NCBI GenBank assembly: GCA_030620095.1
Contig: JAUTXW010002447.1
Span: forward strand, 186,001 to 250,000
DNA length: 64,000 nt
DNA from: Kuschelorhynchus macadamiae
Lineage: Eukaryota; Arthropoda; Insecta; Coleoptera; Curculionidae
Direction of reading: 5' to 3'
Shown: piece after piece, positions 32,590 to 41,890 of the stretch
Position numbering within the stretch: position 1 is the first letter of the stretch
How the letters are laid out: every line of letters starts with the position of its first letter
Translations under genes and position numbers: made by a program
The notes under the pieces: model-generated
Told to the model about the DNA's origin: nothing
Seen by the model: only the letters and a program-made list of their open reading frames with translations
Database searches by the model: none

Positions 32590-32900
32590 ATTTAGTTTAC
32601 AATATTTCTTTAGAAAATATAAGAATAATGAATTTCCAGTAGCAGCCGTAGCCTCTGAAATTCAAATTAATGCTGATAATGATCAAGTGTTTTTATAATT
32701 AGATCTTAAAAAGGCTTTTGATACAGTAAATCATAATATTTTGTTTGAATGTTTATAACAATATCGGCATAAGGGGTAAAATGTATTGTTGGTTTGGAAA
32801 CTATTTAAATAACCGAAAACAGTTTGTCAAACTTGACGATCTCAAAAGTCCAGAAAAAATAATAACTTGTGAAGTTTCACTAGGATACGTTATATTATTT
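32590..32900 (+). pseudogene. Non-LTR reverse transcriptase, 5' part (interrupted by a Tc1 element)
   Basis: In shifting frames the plus strand reads YKNNEFPVAAVASEIQINAD, LDLKKAFDTVNHNILFECL, and FGNYLNNRKQFVKL; these are the first palm motifs of a CR1/Jockey/L2-type reverse transcriptase. The frame is broken by stops at several points. The reading resumes with the FADDTT box at about 34890 after the inserted Tc1 element. A sister copy of the same family is at 39510-39693. Confidence 0.75.
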
Positions 32901-34842
32901 ATATTTCAGCGATGATTCCTAACCTAAAAATGCAGTGATGTAAAATTTTGACTAAGTTCAATGTTTTATAACTTTTTTATTTTTTGGCGATTTTCATGAT
33001 TTTGTTATCAGTTTGAAAATCCAAAAAATGTGTTTTTCTCATTTATTTTAAAAAAACCCTTTTTGCACACTATATTATACAAAAATAACTGTTGTTTTAT
33101 TATAACTTCAAAAACTAAAATTATTTTGCAAATAATTTTATTTACATATAAATTCTTTCATAATGTAGTCTTAAACATTTTGTTTGCAATGTAATAAATT
33201 GACGCCAGTTACCCATTTTCATCAAAATTATTTTTTTATTAAAACAATACTGAAAAAATATTAAGAAAAAATGAATAACGAACGATGAATCCTTTAAGAA
33301 TGTTTCAAAAACAACAAGAGGTTAAAACAAAAATCACAGATTACTTAAAGAACAAAATAATAGATATCATCTATTGCTTTTATGCTAAAAATGAATTACA
33401 ATGCAGACTTTGCTTTAAAAACTAAAAGAGAGAAATTAATGTATAACTAACTAACTTTAAAAATATCCCCTTCACTGTCTTCAGAATCAGAACTAAATTT
33501 TTCATCGTCCTGGAATGTCTTACAGACGGGAACTTTTACAAGGCGGCAAGGCTCTGGCAGAAAAAGAAAAACCACTGCAGTTGATGATCACTTTGTATTG
33601 TTCTTCCAAGCTTCTTGAAGATTACTTCTGTGTGTCTAAAAAATGACTTGCAAATGACTAGTGGAGTAAATGTAAGTGAAAAAACGATACGTAGAAGATT
33701 CGCAGAAGCTGGTCTTCATTCACGAAGGCCAGCAGTATGTCCACAACTCCATCCTCGTCATCGGCAACAGCAATAAGGTTTGCAAGATTGACAATTCTGG
33801 ACTGGACTCTAGATTTTGTGGGGAAACGTACTATTCACAGATGAATCCAGGGTTTGTTTGAGGTCGCCAGATGGTCGTGAGCGGGTATACAGACGTAGGC
33901 CCTCTCTGAAAGACATGTTCTGACTGCACCATATCAGAACGAATCTCATATCTGCTTCAGTTATGATTTCTTGGAATATTTCTAAAAGCACGAACCGATC
34001 TTGTATTTGTTGAAAATCAAACTTTTAACCGCACAGCGTTACATTGAGGAAATAATCCAGGAAGTGGTTGTTCCATTTGCTCCTTTCATTGGGAACCAAT
34101 TTACATTAATGCATGATAATGCTAAATCCTCACGTTGCACGTATAGTGAGCGATTATCTGGATGAAGTTGGACTTCCAAGATTGGAATGGCCCGCATGTA
34201 GCCCGGATCTCAACCCAATCGAACATCTCTGGGATCAATAAAAGGGCCGTACGGCGTCGTCCTGATTTTGCAACCACAAACTTTGCAAGACTTACGACTG
34301 GCGCTGGCCGAAGAATATCAGGCTATTCCTCAGGAAAGAATAAGTAACCTTATTCAATCGATGCCACGAAGAATGCAAGCTGTAATTGCCGCGAGAGGAG
34401 GAAATACACGTTATTGAATTTTTATTGTTAATTATCTTTGTGATATACCTTGTATTTTTCTTAATAAAAATAGGCTTCAAATCAGCGTTCCTTTTAAAAT
34501 TTTGCAGCTCGAAGCAGAAATGAGGTAACGGTATAAATCAAAAAACGAAATGTTTAGAATACATTATTGATTACCAGAAACAGTATGTAAATAAAATTAT
34601 CTACCTCAATTTTTCTACAGGGTGTTTTGAAGTGACGAAAAAAAACAACAGTTTGATCTACTCCTGTATAATATATCTAATCGAAAAATGCTACTTTACA
34701 AAATAAATGAAGAAAAACACATTAAATGGATCTAAAAACTGATAACAAAATCATGAAAATCGGATAAAAAATAAAAAAGTTATAAAACATTGAACTTAGT
34801 CAAAATTTTAGAGTGGCGGAATTTTGTGCCGGTGAGTGTATA
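32901..34842 (+). mobile_element. Tc1-like element (1.9 kb) inserted in a non-LTR element
   Basis: Inverted arms of about 300 bp: 32901-33200 and 34540-34842 share TAAAATTTTGACTAAGTTCA / TGAACTTAGTCAAAATTTTA, TTTTATAACTTTTTTATTTT and CATGATTTTGTTATCAGTTT. The right end reads inverted TATATACACTCACCGGCACA; the left end is degraded to TATATTTCAGCGATGATTCC. The insertion splits a reverse transcriptase gene between 32900 and 34843. The transposase inside is decayed. Confidence 0.8.
33505..34417 (+). pseudogene. Tc1-type DD34E transposase, decayed
   Basis: Pieces in order: TGTFTRRQGSGRKRKTTAVD (paired-like DNA-binding end), SEKTIRRRFAEAGLHSRRPA, the first Asp in LFTDESRVCLRSPDGRERVY, MHDNAKSS-type second Asp at about 34110 with a frameshift, YLDEVGLPRLEWPACSPDLN, PIEHLWDQ with the catalytic Glu at 34220, then IQSMPRRMQAVIAARGGNTR ending at a TGA at 34417. 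Several frameshifts and stops (for example after HRQQQ) prevent translation. The C-terminus is typical of insect Tc1 transposases. Confidence 0.8.
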
Positions 34843-35345
34843 TAAATTTTATTTCAAATTAAAAACTAAAAGGCAGCGTTAAATTATTTGCTGATGATAC
34901 AACAATTTTTTTTTCCAAAAATATTTTCACAATTTATAGTGATATAAAAGTTCTTTTATCTTTCCATATGGAGCTTCGCTAATATTAAAATTCTAAAACC
35001 ACTTAAAACATTACAAAATAAAGTAATAAAATGTATTTGTATAAACCAAGAGACCTTTTCATTTAGAAAACTTATACAAATTTTAAATTTGGTGAATAAT
35101 TAATTCAATAATTCTAAAAGATAAATATTCAGTAATCAATTCTGAAGACATTTCTTTAATATATTGCCTTCAAACTAGATAATATAACTAAATTCAAATG
35201 AAAAATTTTAAAAGTAAATCTGGAAAAAAGATGTTTAGTTTATGAAGGAATAAATATTTACAATGAAATTCCAAGAATAATAAAAGATATCAAAAATATT
35301 AATATATTTAAAAACGTATTAAAGAAAAAAATATTGGAAATATAA
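34843..35345 (+). pseudogene. Non-LTR reverse transcriptase, 3' part
   Basis: Continues the element at 32590-32900 on the far side of the Tc1 insertion. It shows SVKLFADDTTIFFSKN (catalytic FADD box), TLQNKVIKCICINQ and a C-terminal LVYEGINIYNEIPRIIKDIK, NINIFKNVLKKKI, the usual end of CR1/Jockey-type ORF2. Stops and frameshifts occur between the blocks; about 300 bp of the middle are missing. Confidence 0.75.
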
Positions 35346-35506
35346 TAAATAATTATATTTAAGTTTGTATAAACTAGAAAATTTTTTTTATATAATCTTA
35401 TTCATTTTTTATTTGACTAGTTAGTTTCCCTGTAATGAACTTAGTGTAAGTTAATTGGGAATAAACTATTTAAACAGGAAGTAAATGAAGAAGGCGGGAG
35501 TATGTT

Positions 35507-35660
35507 AGTTTATGTAGATTTAAAATTTTTAGTTATCTATGAAGACCTTAATGAATGACTAATAAAGAATATTTCTTTAGTCTCCTACAGTGTTCAAAAA
35601 GACGGCAGAATACAACCACTATGGGTAGATGTAAAATCATGTAGAGGTGGTAAGGGCCCT
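35507..35660 (+). pseudogene. Dead third copy of the protamine-like exon 2
   Basis: AGTTTATGTAGATTTAAAAT and TTTTTAGTTATCTATGAAGA correspond to the 38 bases before the paralogue exon at 28994; the following 110 bases align to that exon base by base (GTGTTCAAAAAGACGGCAGA against GTGTTCAGGAGAAAACATTG; ATGTAGAGGTGGTAAG against AAAATGCTGGTAAG). The frame is destroyed by stops and indels, though a donor-like GTAAG remains. No third copy of exon 3 was found downstream. Confidence 0.65.
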
Positions 35661-36173
35661 GGTTAGTGTAGATTTATGCTTAACAAATACCTCGTAAGTA
35701 TATACTAAAGCTAGAAATTAACTCTATACAGTATGAGGTATTAATGTATAATTTTATATATGAATGGTCGATGGTCTCTAGCTACACTGTAAAAACAGAA
35801 AACCTAAAAAATAATTTCATTTAATCTTATTTATTCAGTACACATGCCATATAAGCATGTTCCTTTTTTTTTTCTAGAATAAATTAGCAGTTTTGCAGCA
35901 GACTGACTAAATCTCCACGGTCATGTAAAGTGTGCCATTGTGGGGTGTTGGTCAGAGACAAACGAAGAATGTTCGTAGGGGGTGGTTTTTGACACGTTAC
36001 TTTATACCCTCATTGTGTCGCGTGACCTACTAACGATAACAATAGATACAGGGTGATGTAATTGGACTAAGGCAGTCTAGCAAATACCACCTTTAAGAGC
36101 AGCTGTATATTATGCCATCGTGTTTAAAATATTAGATTTTTGCTTGTCGTAGAGTATTTCATCTCATAAGAAA
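35661..36173. other. No gene recognised
   Basis: A single mariner-type box (ATACAGGGTGATG at 36047) is seen without partner. Otherwise nothing supported. Confidence 0.4.
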
Positions 36174-36562
36174 TAATGGTTCTTGGGATTAGACCGTGTC
36201 AAATTAGAATTACTATCCGACGTTTCACTTTCTATTGCACGAGGCATCTTCAGGGATCTTTACTCCACGAGATCTGAACACTGAATGAGCTCGAAGAGAT
36301 TCAGGCGGGCTTTTAAACCTGGAACCGAGGCTAGAACCTTGGTTTCCTTTACATTTATGAAATGGCCAGTGTTATGCTGATGTTCAGCTACAGTTTCTTT
36401 TTAATACATCGTTCATGTTCCTTAAGTCTAGTTGATCTTGAGCGTCCTGTTTCTCCCACATACACTTCTCCACAGGAGCAAGGTATTTTATATACTCCTT
36501 CTGTTTGGAAAGGTACAAGATCTTTCGGGGATCGCAAGCATTGTCCAATCTTCTTATATGTA
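36174..36562 (-). pseudogene. Penelope-like GIY-YIG endonuclease end plus terminal block
   Basis: On the minus strand, 36540-36400 reads GVYKIPCSCGEVYVGETGRS, RSTRLKEHERCIKK: the GIY-YIG core with its conserved CxC and the Tyr-Val-Gly-x-Thr block that Penelope-like retroelements carry after the reverse transcriptase. A deletion then leads to VKETKVLAS and to the terminal block with CTGAAGATGC (36253-36244) and GAAACGTCGG (36226-36217). It is truncated at 36562 where an opposite copy begins. Confidence 0.75.
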
Positions 36563-36800
36563 TTGAAAATTGTACGTAAGTATAAAAAGAAACAAATTGT
36601 TCAATCTGCTGTAGCTGAACATCAGCATAACACTGGCAATTTCATAAATGTAAAGGAAACCAAGGTTCTAGCATCGTTTCCAGGTTTTTATAAACGAAAA
36701 GTTTGAGAATCTACTGAAATATTTAAACATACAAAAAATTTCAATAGAGATACGGGTTACGGTCTACATCACACGTGGAAATCGATCTTAACACAAGGTC
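36563..36800 (+). pseudogene. Penelope-like nuclease C-terminal fragment, opposite orientation
   Basis: The plus strand reads KKKQIVQSAVAEHQHNTGNF, INVKETKVLASFPGFYKRKV, a stop, then STEIFKHTKNFNRDTGYGLH and HTWKSI. This is the end of the Penelope-like GIY-YIG domain and its tail, matching 46030-46190. It is joined tail-to-tail to the minus-strand fragment before it. Confidence 0.7.
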
Positions 36801-37440
36801 ACGGTCAATTTCATTGGTCTGTCTGTCTGTCAACTCTCCGCGTAGCTAAAATCTATTAAGCCGATTAACTTCAAATTTTCGTACAAAATTAAGGGCTATG
36901 TGGGGATAACCTAGTATAAGGGTTAAGTAGTGATGACCTACTATAAAGTTTTCGCAGGAAATTAAATTTTGATTACAAAACAATACATTACTAAAAAAAA
37001 TTGTAAAACGAATTACCCATTTGCGGATGTTGCGTATAATATGCATATTTACCACTTGAAATTTAAAATAATAAAAATAATGATGTTTAATTTCAGATTT
37101 GTCCGAGATAAAATTTAAACAAGGAATTCTTTCATGACTACTGAACTTAATATGAACTCTAAACGCTCTGCGAGCAGTAGATTATATCCAGCTGACCTAC
37201 TTAAACGGATTAGTTTTAAAGGTGTGTTTATCTGGATTTAAAATGTATATGTTCATTAAAGTAGCACACATGCAATGTTTTACCAGTATTTTTAACTTTA
37301 ATTATAGTTTTCGTGATACAGGGTCCTAAAATAATAATATTTTCTTCGGTTCTTAATAACTGAACGTGAAATAATTGCTAATATTTACCACCCTGTATAC
37401 TGTTTGTATATTTTTATTCCACGTAACACAACAACAATAA
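36801..37440. other. No gene recognised
   Basis: Contains a short (GTCT)n stretch at 36819-36831 and mariner-type boxes at 37317 and 37391 without readable arms. Confidence 0.4.
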
Positions 37441-37800
37441 ACCAAAAAGTGGGGCGTTTCCGCAGAGAATTGTTTTAATTAGCGCGTTCAAAAGGTTTTA
37501 TAGAAGCCCAAAAAAAAAGTTAAAAAGTGATAAAATAATTTAAAAAAAATTGTGAATGTATCACATTTCAGTTAACAAAAAGGTACAAGCAATAAATAAA
37601 TAAATAAAATAAAAATTGGCAGTTTCAGAAGACTTTATAGAAGTCAAAAAAAAATATGTTGTGAATGCATCACATTTCGGTTAAGAAAGAAAAGGATATA
37701 ACAAATAAATAAATAAATAAAATAAAAATTGCGAGTTTCCGCAGAATTTTTTTTAATTACCTCGTTCAGGAGCCTTTGTAGAAGCCGGAAAATATTTTGC
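37441..37800 (+). repeat. Tandem repeat with (AAAT)n, ~130-bp unit
   Basis: Successive units share GTTTCCGCAGA, TTTTAATTA, TTCA..AGGTTTTATAGAAG, CCAAAAAAAA, GTGAATG.ATCACATTTC and an AATAAATAAATAAAATAAAA tract. Two full units and a partial third are seen; a further diverged unit is at 38888-38990. Confidence 0.7.
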
Positions 37801-37929
37801 TAACCCGGGGCGGATCCACTTAAGGGTATCAAATATTGAATATAAGGAATTTTCATTTTTTTTTGTTTAAAGATCCACTCATTTTAATTTTCATTTAACA
37901 ACTTTCTAAACACAAATGAAAACACATTA

Positions 37930-38640
37930 CTATTGTAAACTTCCTGGCTTTTTAAATATGAATAGATGGCGCTGCATTAATTGATTGATAATTGAGTAAT
38001 GCCGCTTCATATTGTATTCTTTTAAAACAGAAATTGTTTCATGCACAACAAACATAGATTTACCACTGTGCATGATAAAAAAGTATTCATCAGTCCATTT
38101 GTTATGAAATTCACGATATTCTGTGTTCACTTTCCGCTTTTTTAACCCAGACATCTCGATAGATTTTGTTTCTTCTAAGCTGAATTTGCTTGAATATTTC
38201 CCGCGCTTTTCTTATCAGTTGTTAAGAAGTAGTGAGTTGTTACGCGATGAGGGGTCTATATATTACCCACAATAAGTAACTAGAATATTCTGGAGTCCCG
38301 ATCGTACGAGAATATGCAATACGAGCGCTTAGAGCCGACTGTTATTCATAAAGCATCGCTCGGAGCGCTTCAAGGTCATGGGGCTGCTTCCCGAATGTTT
38401 ATCTGTTTGTCTCTTTCTAATGACGCTTAATGCAATTATTTATCGAATTTAGTGTTACGATTTGAAGAATACAGTTTTACGTTGGTTGACAGTAATTACA
38501 AATAAACTATGTGTGATAAATCTTTAGTTTTTTTACGGGTTATTTGAAATTTTTGAATCTCTCGCTGGCCGGATTGGAGCTGGTGGAGGGCCGAATCCGG
38601 CCCGGAAGCCGGGGGTTGCCCATATATAGTTTAAAGCTTA
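37930..38640 (-). pseudogene. hAT (GTF2IRD2/ZBED5-like) 5' end and N-terminus
   Basis: On the minus strand 38154-37930 encodes MSGLKKRKVNTEYREFHNKW, TDEYFFIMHSGKSMFVVHET, ISVLKEYNMKRHYSI, the N-terminal BED-type zinc-finger region of this hAT group. The two zinc-binding Cys expected before the HETISV block are Phe and His here, while the later His-Tyr remains, so the finger is dead. The GC-rich segment 38575-38630 (GGCCGAATCCGGCCC, CCGGGGGTTGCCCA) looks like the terminal region of the same element. The rest of the transposase is absent. It is the same family as the C-terminal half at 1-930. Confidence 0.7.
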
Positions 38641-38700
38641 GGTTAAACTTTTGGAGGTCCCTAGTAAAATAAATAAGTAGCTACTATTGCAACTACTATT
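38640..38700 (-). repeat. Solo fragment of the 30311-31975 mariner-like arm
   Basis: Its reverse complement, GTAGCTACTTATTTATTTTA with CTAGGGACCTCC and TTAACCTAAG, matches 30383-30430 (GCTACCTATTTATTTTATTA, GGGACCTCC, TTTAACCTAAG). Confidence 0.65.
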
Positions 38701-38887
38701 GCATGGGAAATTTTGCCAGAATCACCATATTAATGTTATAAAAATGCCATAAAAAAACCCGAATACCAAATGAAACACAATATTAACATGCTAATTTTTC
38801 CTGATGATATGGTGAATACGATAATTGAAAATGACCCCTTTATGATGGCTCAAATTTATAACCTCCCCTTTTTTGAAGTCGGTTAAA

Positions 38888-38990
38888 AATAAGACGTTCC
38901 GCAGGAAGTTTTTTTTAGCTCTATATTCAGAAAGCTTTATAGAATCCCAAAAAAATATTTTGTGAATATATCACATTTCAGCTAAAAAAA
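38888..38990 (+). repeat. Diverged unit of the 37441-37800 repeat
   Basis: Shares GTTCCGCAG, CTTTATAGAATCCCAAAAAA and GTGAATATATCACATTTCAG with that array. Confidence 0.65.
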
Positions 38991-39509
38991 AGTTGGTCCG
39001 AAGTCAAAATTAATAGCGATAACAGTGGCAACGGTACAATCAAGTAATACCAAAACATAAAACCTCCGGTTTGCATTTAAGCAAAGTTATAGCGCTTTGT
39101 TTCAGTCCTTTGATTAATTTTTGATTTATGTTCCAGGAAATAATACCTACCTGCCCGAGAACGTCGATTTTTACGATACGATAAGAAAGGAAATTATTGC
39201 GCGAGCAACAATTGCGTAGTTGGTAACTCTATAATCCCGCCGAAAGGGCGCTTGTACATTCAATTAACATAAAATTCGCTATCGCGTTCAGATATCGCGT
39301 CCGAGAACAATGCCGTGTAATTTCGAGATTATCGATGCAATGTGATGTTTTATTTAAATTTGCCATCGGAACTTTTCATGTCTAGAGCAGACAAAATTGG
39401 CATTTGGACGGTGTGCACACAGTCAGACGTGCTTTTGTTTCTTTCTACAGACCGGCCTGATTGTCTGTCCGCTTTTTTCCTTTCATATTTTGTATCCTAA
39501 TGCGTATTA
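38991..39509. other. No gene recognised; less AT-rich patch
   Basis: 39160-39420 is richer in CpG than its surroundings (ATCCCGCCGAAAGGGCGC, ATCGCGTCCGAGAAC) but has no open frame or RNA fold I can name. It might be old unique sequence or regulatory DNA. Confidence 0.35.
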
Positions 39510-39693
39510 ATTTTTTAGAAAATATAAGAATATTGAAGTTGCAGTAACTGACGTAGTCTCTGAAATTCAAATTAATGTTGATAATGGTCAAAAGTGTTGC
39601 TTAATGTCATTAGATCTTAAAAAGGCTTTTGATACAGTAAATCATAATAATTTATTTCAATGTTTATACAATATCGGTATAAGGGGTCAAGTG
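39510..39693 (+). pseudogene. Non-LTR reverse transcriptase fragment (host of nested insertions)
   Basis: The plus strand reads YKNIEVAVTDVVSEIQINVD, NGQKCCLMSLDLKKAFDTVN and HNNLFQCLYNIGIRGQV, the same family as 32590-32900. It stops at TGTA where the mariner-like element starts; 14 bases of the next part (TGTATTGTTGGTTT) are found at 43544-43557 beyond both inserted elements, as in the uninterrupted copy at 32789-32803. Confidence 0.8.
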
Positions 39694-40139
39694 TACAGGG
39701 TGTTCCAGCGAGGACTGAACAGGGACCTATTTTCGACCTTCCTTGTATTTTGGAAAAATTCAAAATAGCCAATCGATGTATTTTTTCTTGTAGAATCCAA
39801 AAATGTCATCAAAAAAATATTTGAACCAGAAACAAAAGTGTTACGCTATGCATCAGGTGATTTTTAAATGGAATGTATCGTTTTTTATACGATTTTTGGA
39901 AAGAGTGATTTTTTTTATGTCCGTTCTGATTAAAAGATTTGATTTTGCGATAGCTGTTTATATTACATTTTAATGTTTTACAAACTAAAATTTTAGCTTC
40001 ACCTGTTTAAAATATACGATAGGTTGGTATAGGTGATCAAGGTAAAATGACGTTTGAATGCTTTGTCAATAAAAATTGACATTATTTTAATTATTGTCGA
40101 AGTCTTCACCTAAAAAATATATATTTGACTCTGATCGAA

Positions 40140-41223
40140 ATGAAATACTCTTTGGACGAGAGACTACAGATTGTTATGCTATTTTACAAGTGCCAAGAAA
40201 ATGCAAGAGAAGCAAGAAGAAGATTTATTGCAAATTTTCATAGAAATATATCCATCAATACAATTCTAAGGATAAAAAACCTATTTGAGGAAAATAAAAC
40301 TTTACATGATAGAAAAAGAAATATACAAAGAAGAAGAAATCGAGACCAGGCCATTATAAATTATTTTCAAGTTAATCCAACCAAATCTATTTCGGATGCA
40401 GTTCGGGAAGTTCAGTACGGTGGCGGTGTAAGGCGCAAAAGAGTTACCCGAGGGACTGTTCACAGGACTCTGAAAATTCATAAATTTAGGCCTTTTCGTA
40501 TCCTTCCACTTCAGCACTTAACACCGGCACAAAAAGAACTTCGCTTCCAATTTGTTTCTCAAATGGTAATTCGGCAAGGAAACGAAAACCCTGATTTATT
40601 CAAAAATATTGTGTGGACCGACGAAGCTACTTTCACAACATCGGGAGTATTCAACAGACATAATAGTCACCACTGGGCCGTTGAAAATCCAAAAAAGTTC
40701 CAGACTATTAAATTTCAAGGGAGGAATTCTATTCATGTTTGGAGTGGGATAAAAAACAATAAAATTTTGGGACCAATATTTTTTAACGGGACTTTAAATG
40801 GGCACAGATATTATGAGTTTTTAGAAAACGAAATTGAACATTTTTTGGAAGACTTACCATTGGCAGAATATCAGAATTTAATTTGGCAACATGATGGGGC
40901 GCCTCCTCATGCCGTGCATGATGTGATTCAATTTTTAAATCGGCGCCATAACGAAGGGATAGGGCGAAATGGAACATATGCTTGGCCGCCCAATAGGGGG
41001 GCTTTGGGGCGGCCTCTCAGTTTTGGATACATTTCTTTGGGGCCATTTGAAGAACGTCGTATACAGACAACGAAACGAAAATATTCAAGAGATCATGGGA
41101 AAAATTGTCGATGAAATAAACCGCCTTAACCAGGAAAATCATATTGTAACAGCAAGTTTAGAAAGCCTACAAAGGGGTTATCGATGTTGTTTCGAGAAAA
41201 ACGGCGGTCACATTGAAAACTAA
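40140..41223 (+). pseudogene. DUF4817-type mariner transposase, one damaged motif
   Basis: From ATG 40140: MKYSLDERLQIVMLFYKCQ opens the DNA-binding region; ISINTILRIKNLFEENKTLH and SISDAVREVQYGGGVRR follow, then HTH-like TRGTVHRTLKIHKFRPF. The first Asp is in IVWTDEATFTTSGVFNRHN and the second in IWQHDGAPPHAVHD. Where RSPDLNPLD is expected the sequence is AYAWPP followed by scrambled codons; a +1/-1 shift near 40990 leads to LDTFLWGHLKNVVYRQRNEN in another frame and a normal end CCFEKNGGHIEN at 41223. The third catalytic motif is thus destroyed. I prefer ATG 40140 to an upstream in-frame TTG. Confidence 0.88.
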
Positions 41224-41273
41224 TGTTATTAGTAGTTTTATTTCATTATTTAATAATTATTTTTTATTGAATT

Positions 41274-41453
41274 TCTTTTTCTATCATGTAAAGTTTTATT
41301 TTCCTCAAATATGTTTTTTATCCTTAGAATTGTATTGATGGATATATTTCTATGAAAATTTGCAATAAATCTTCTTTTTGCTTCTCTTGCATTTTCTTGG
41401 CACTTGTAAAATAGCATAACAATCTGTAGTCTTTCGTCCAAAGAGTATTTCAT
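41274..41453 (-). pseudogene. Inverted copy of the transposase N-terminus inside the right arm
   Basis: The minus strand reads MKYSLDERLQIVMLFYKCQ and RFIANFHRNISINTILRIKN, through LHDRKRN, almost identical to the start of the gene at 40140. It ends in a stop after the repeat arm ends. It is a consequence of the inverted repeat reaching into the coding region. Confidence 0.88.
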
Positions 41454-41890
41454 TTCGATCAGAGTCAAATATATTTTTTTTAGGTGAAGACTTCGACAAT
41501 AATTAAAATAATGTCAATTTTTATTGACAAAGCATTCAAACGTCATTTTACCTTGATCACCTATACCAATTTATCGTATATTTTAAACAGGTGAAGCTAA
41601 AATTTTAGTTTGTAAAACATTAAAATGTAATATAAATAGCTATCGCAAAATCAAATCTTTTAATCAGAACGGACATAAAAAAAATCACTGTTTCCAAAAA
41701 TCGTATAAAAAACGATACATTCCATTTAAAAAACACCTGATGCATAGCGTAACTCTTTTGTTTCTGGTTCAAATATTTTTTCGATGACATTTTTGGATTC
41801 TACAAGAAAAAATATATCGATTGGCTATTTTGAATTTTTCCAAAATCCGTCGAAAATAGGTCCCTGTTCAGTCCTCGCTGGAACAGCCTG

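Noticed and set aside
38570..38635. Possible CpG island or promoter
   Set aside because: Better explained as the terminal region of the adjacent hAT element, with CCGGCCCGG-type blocks.
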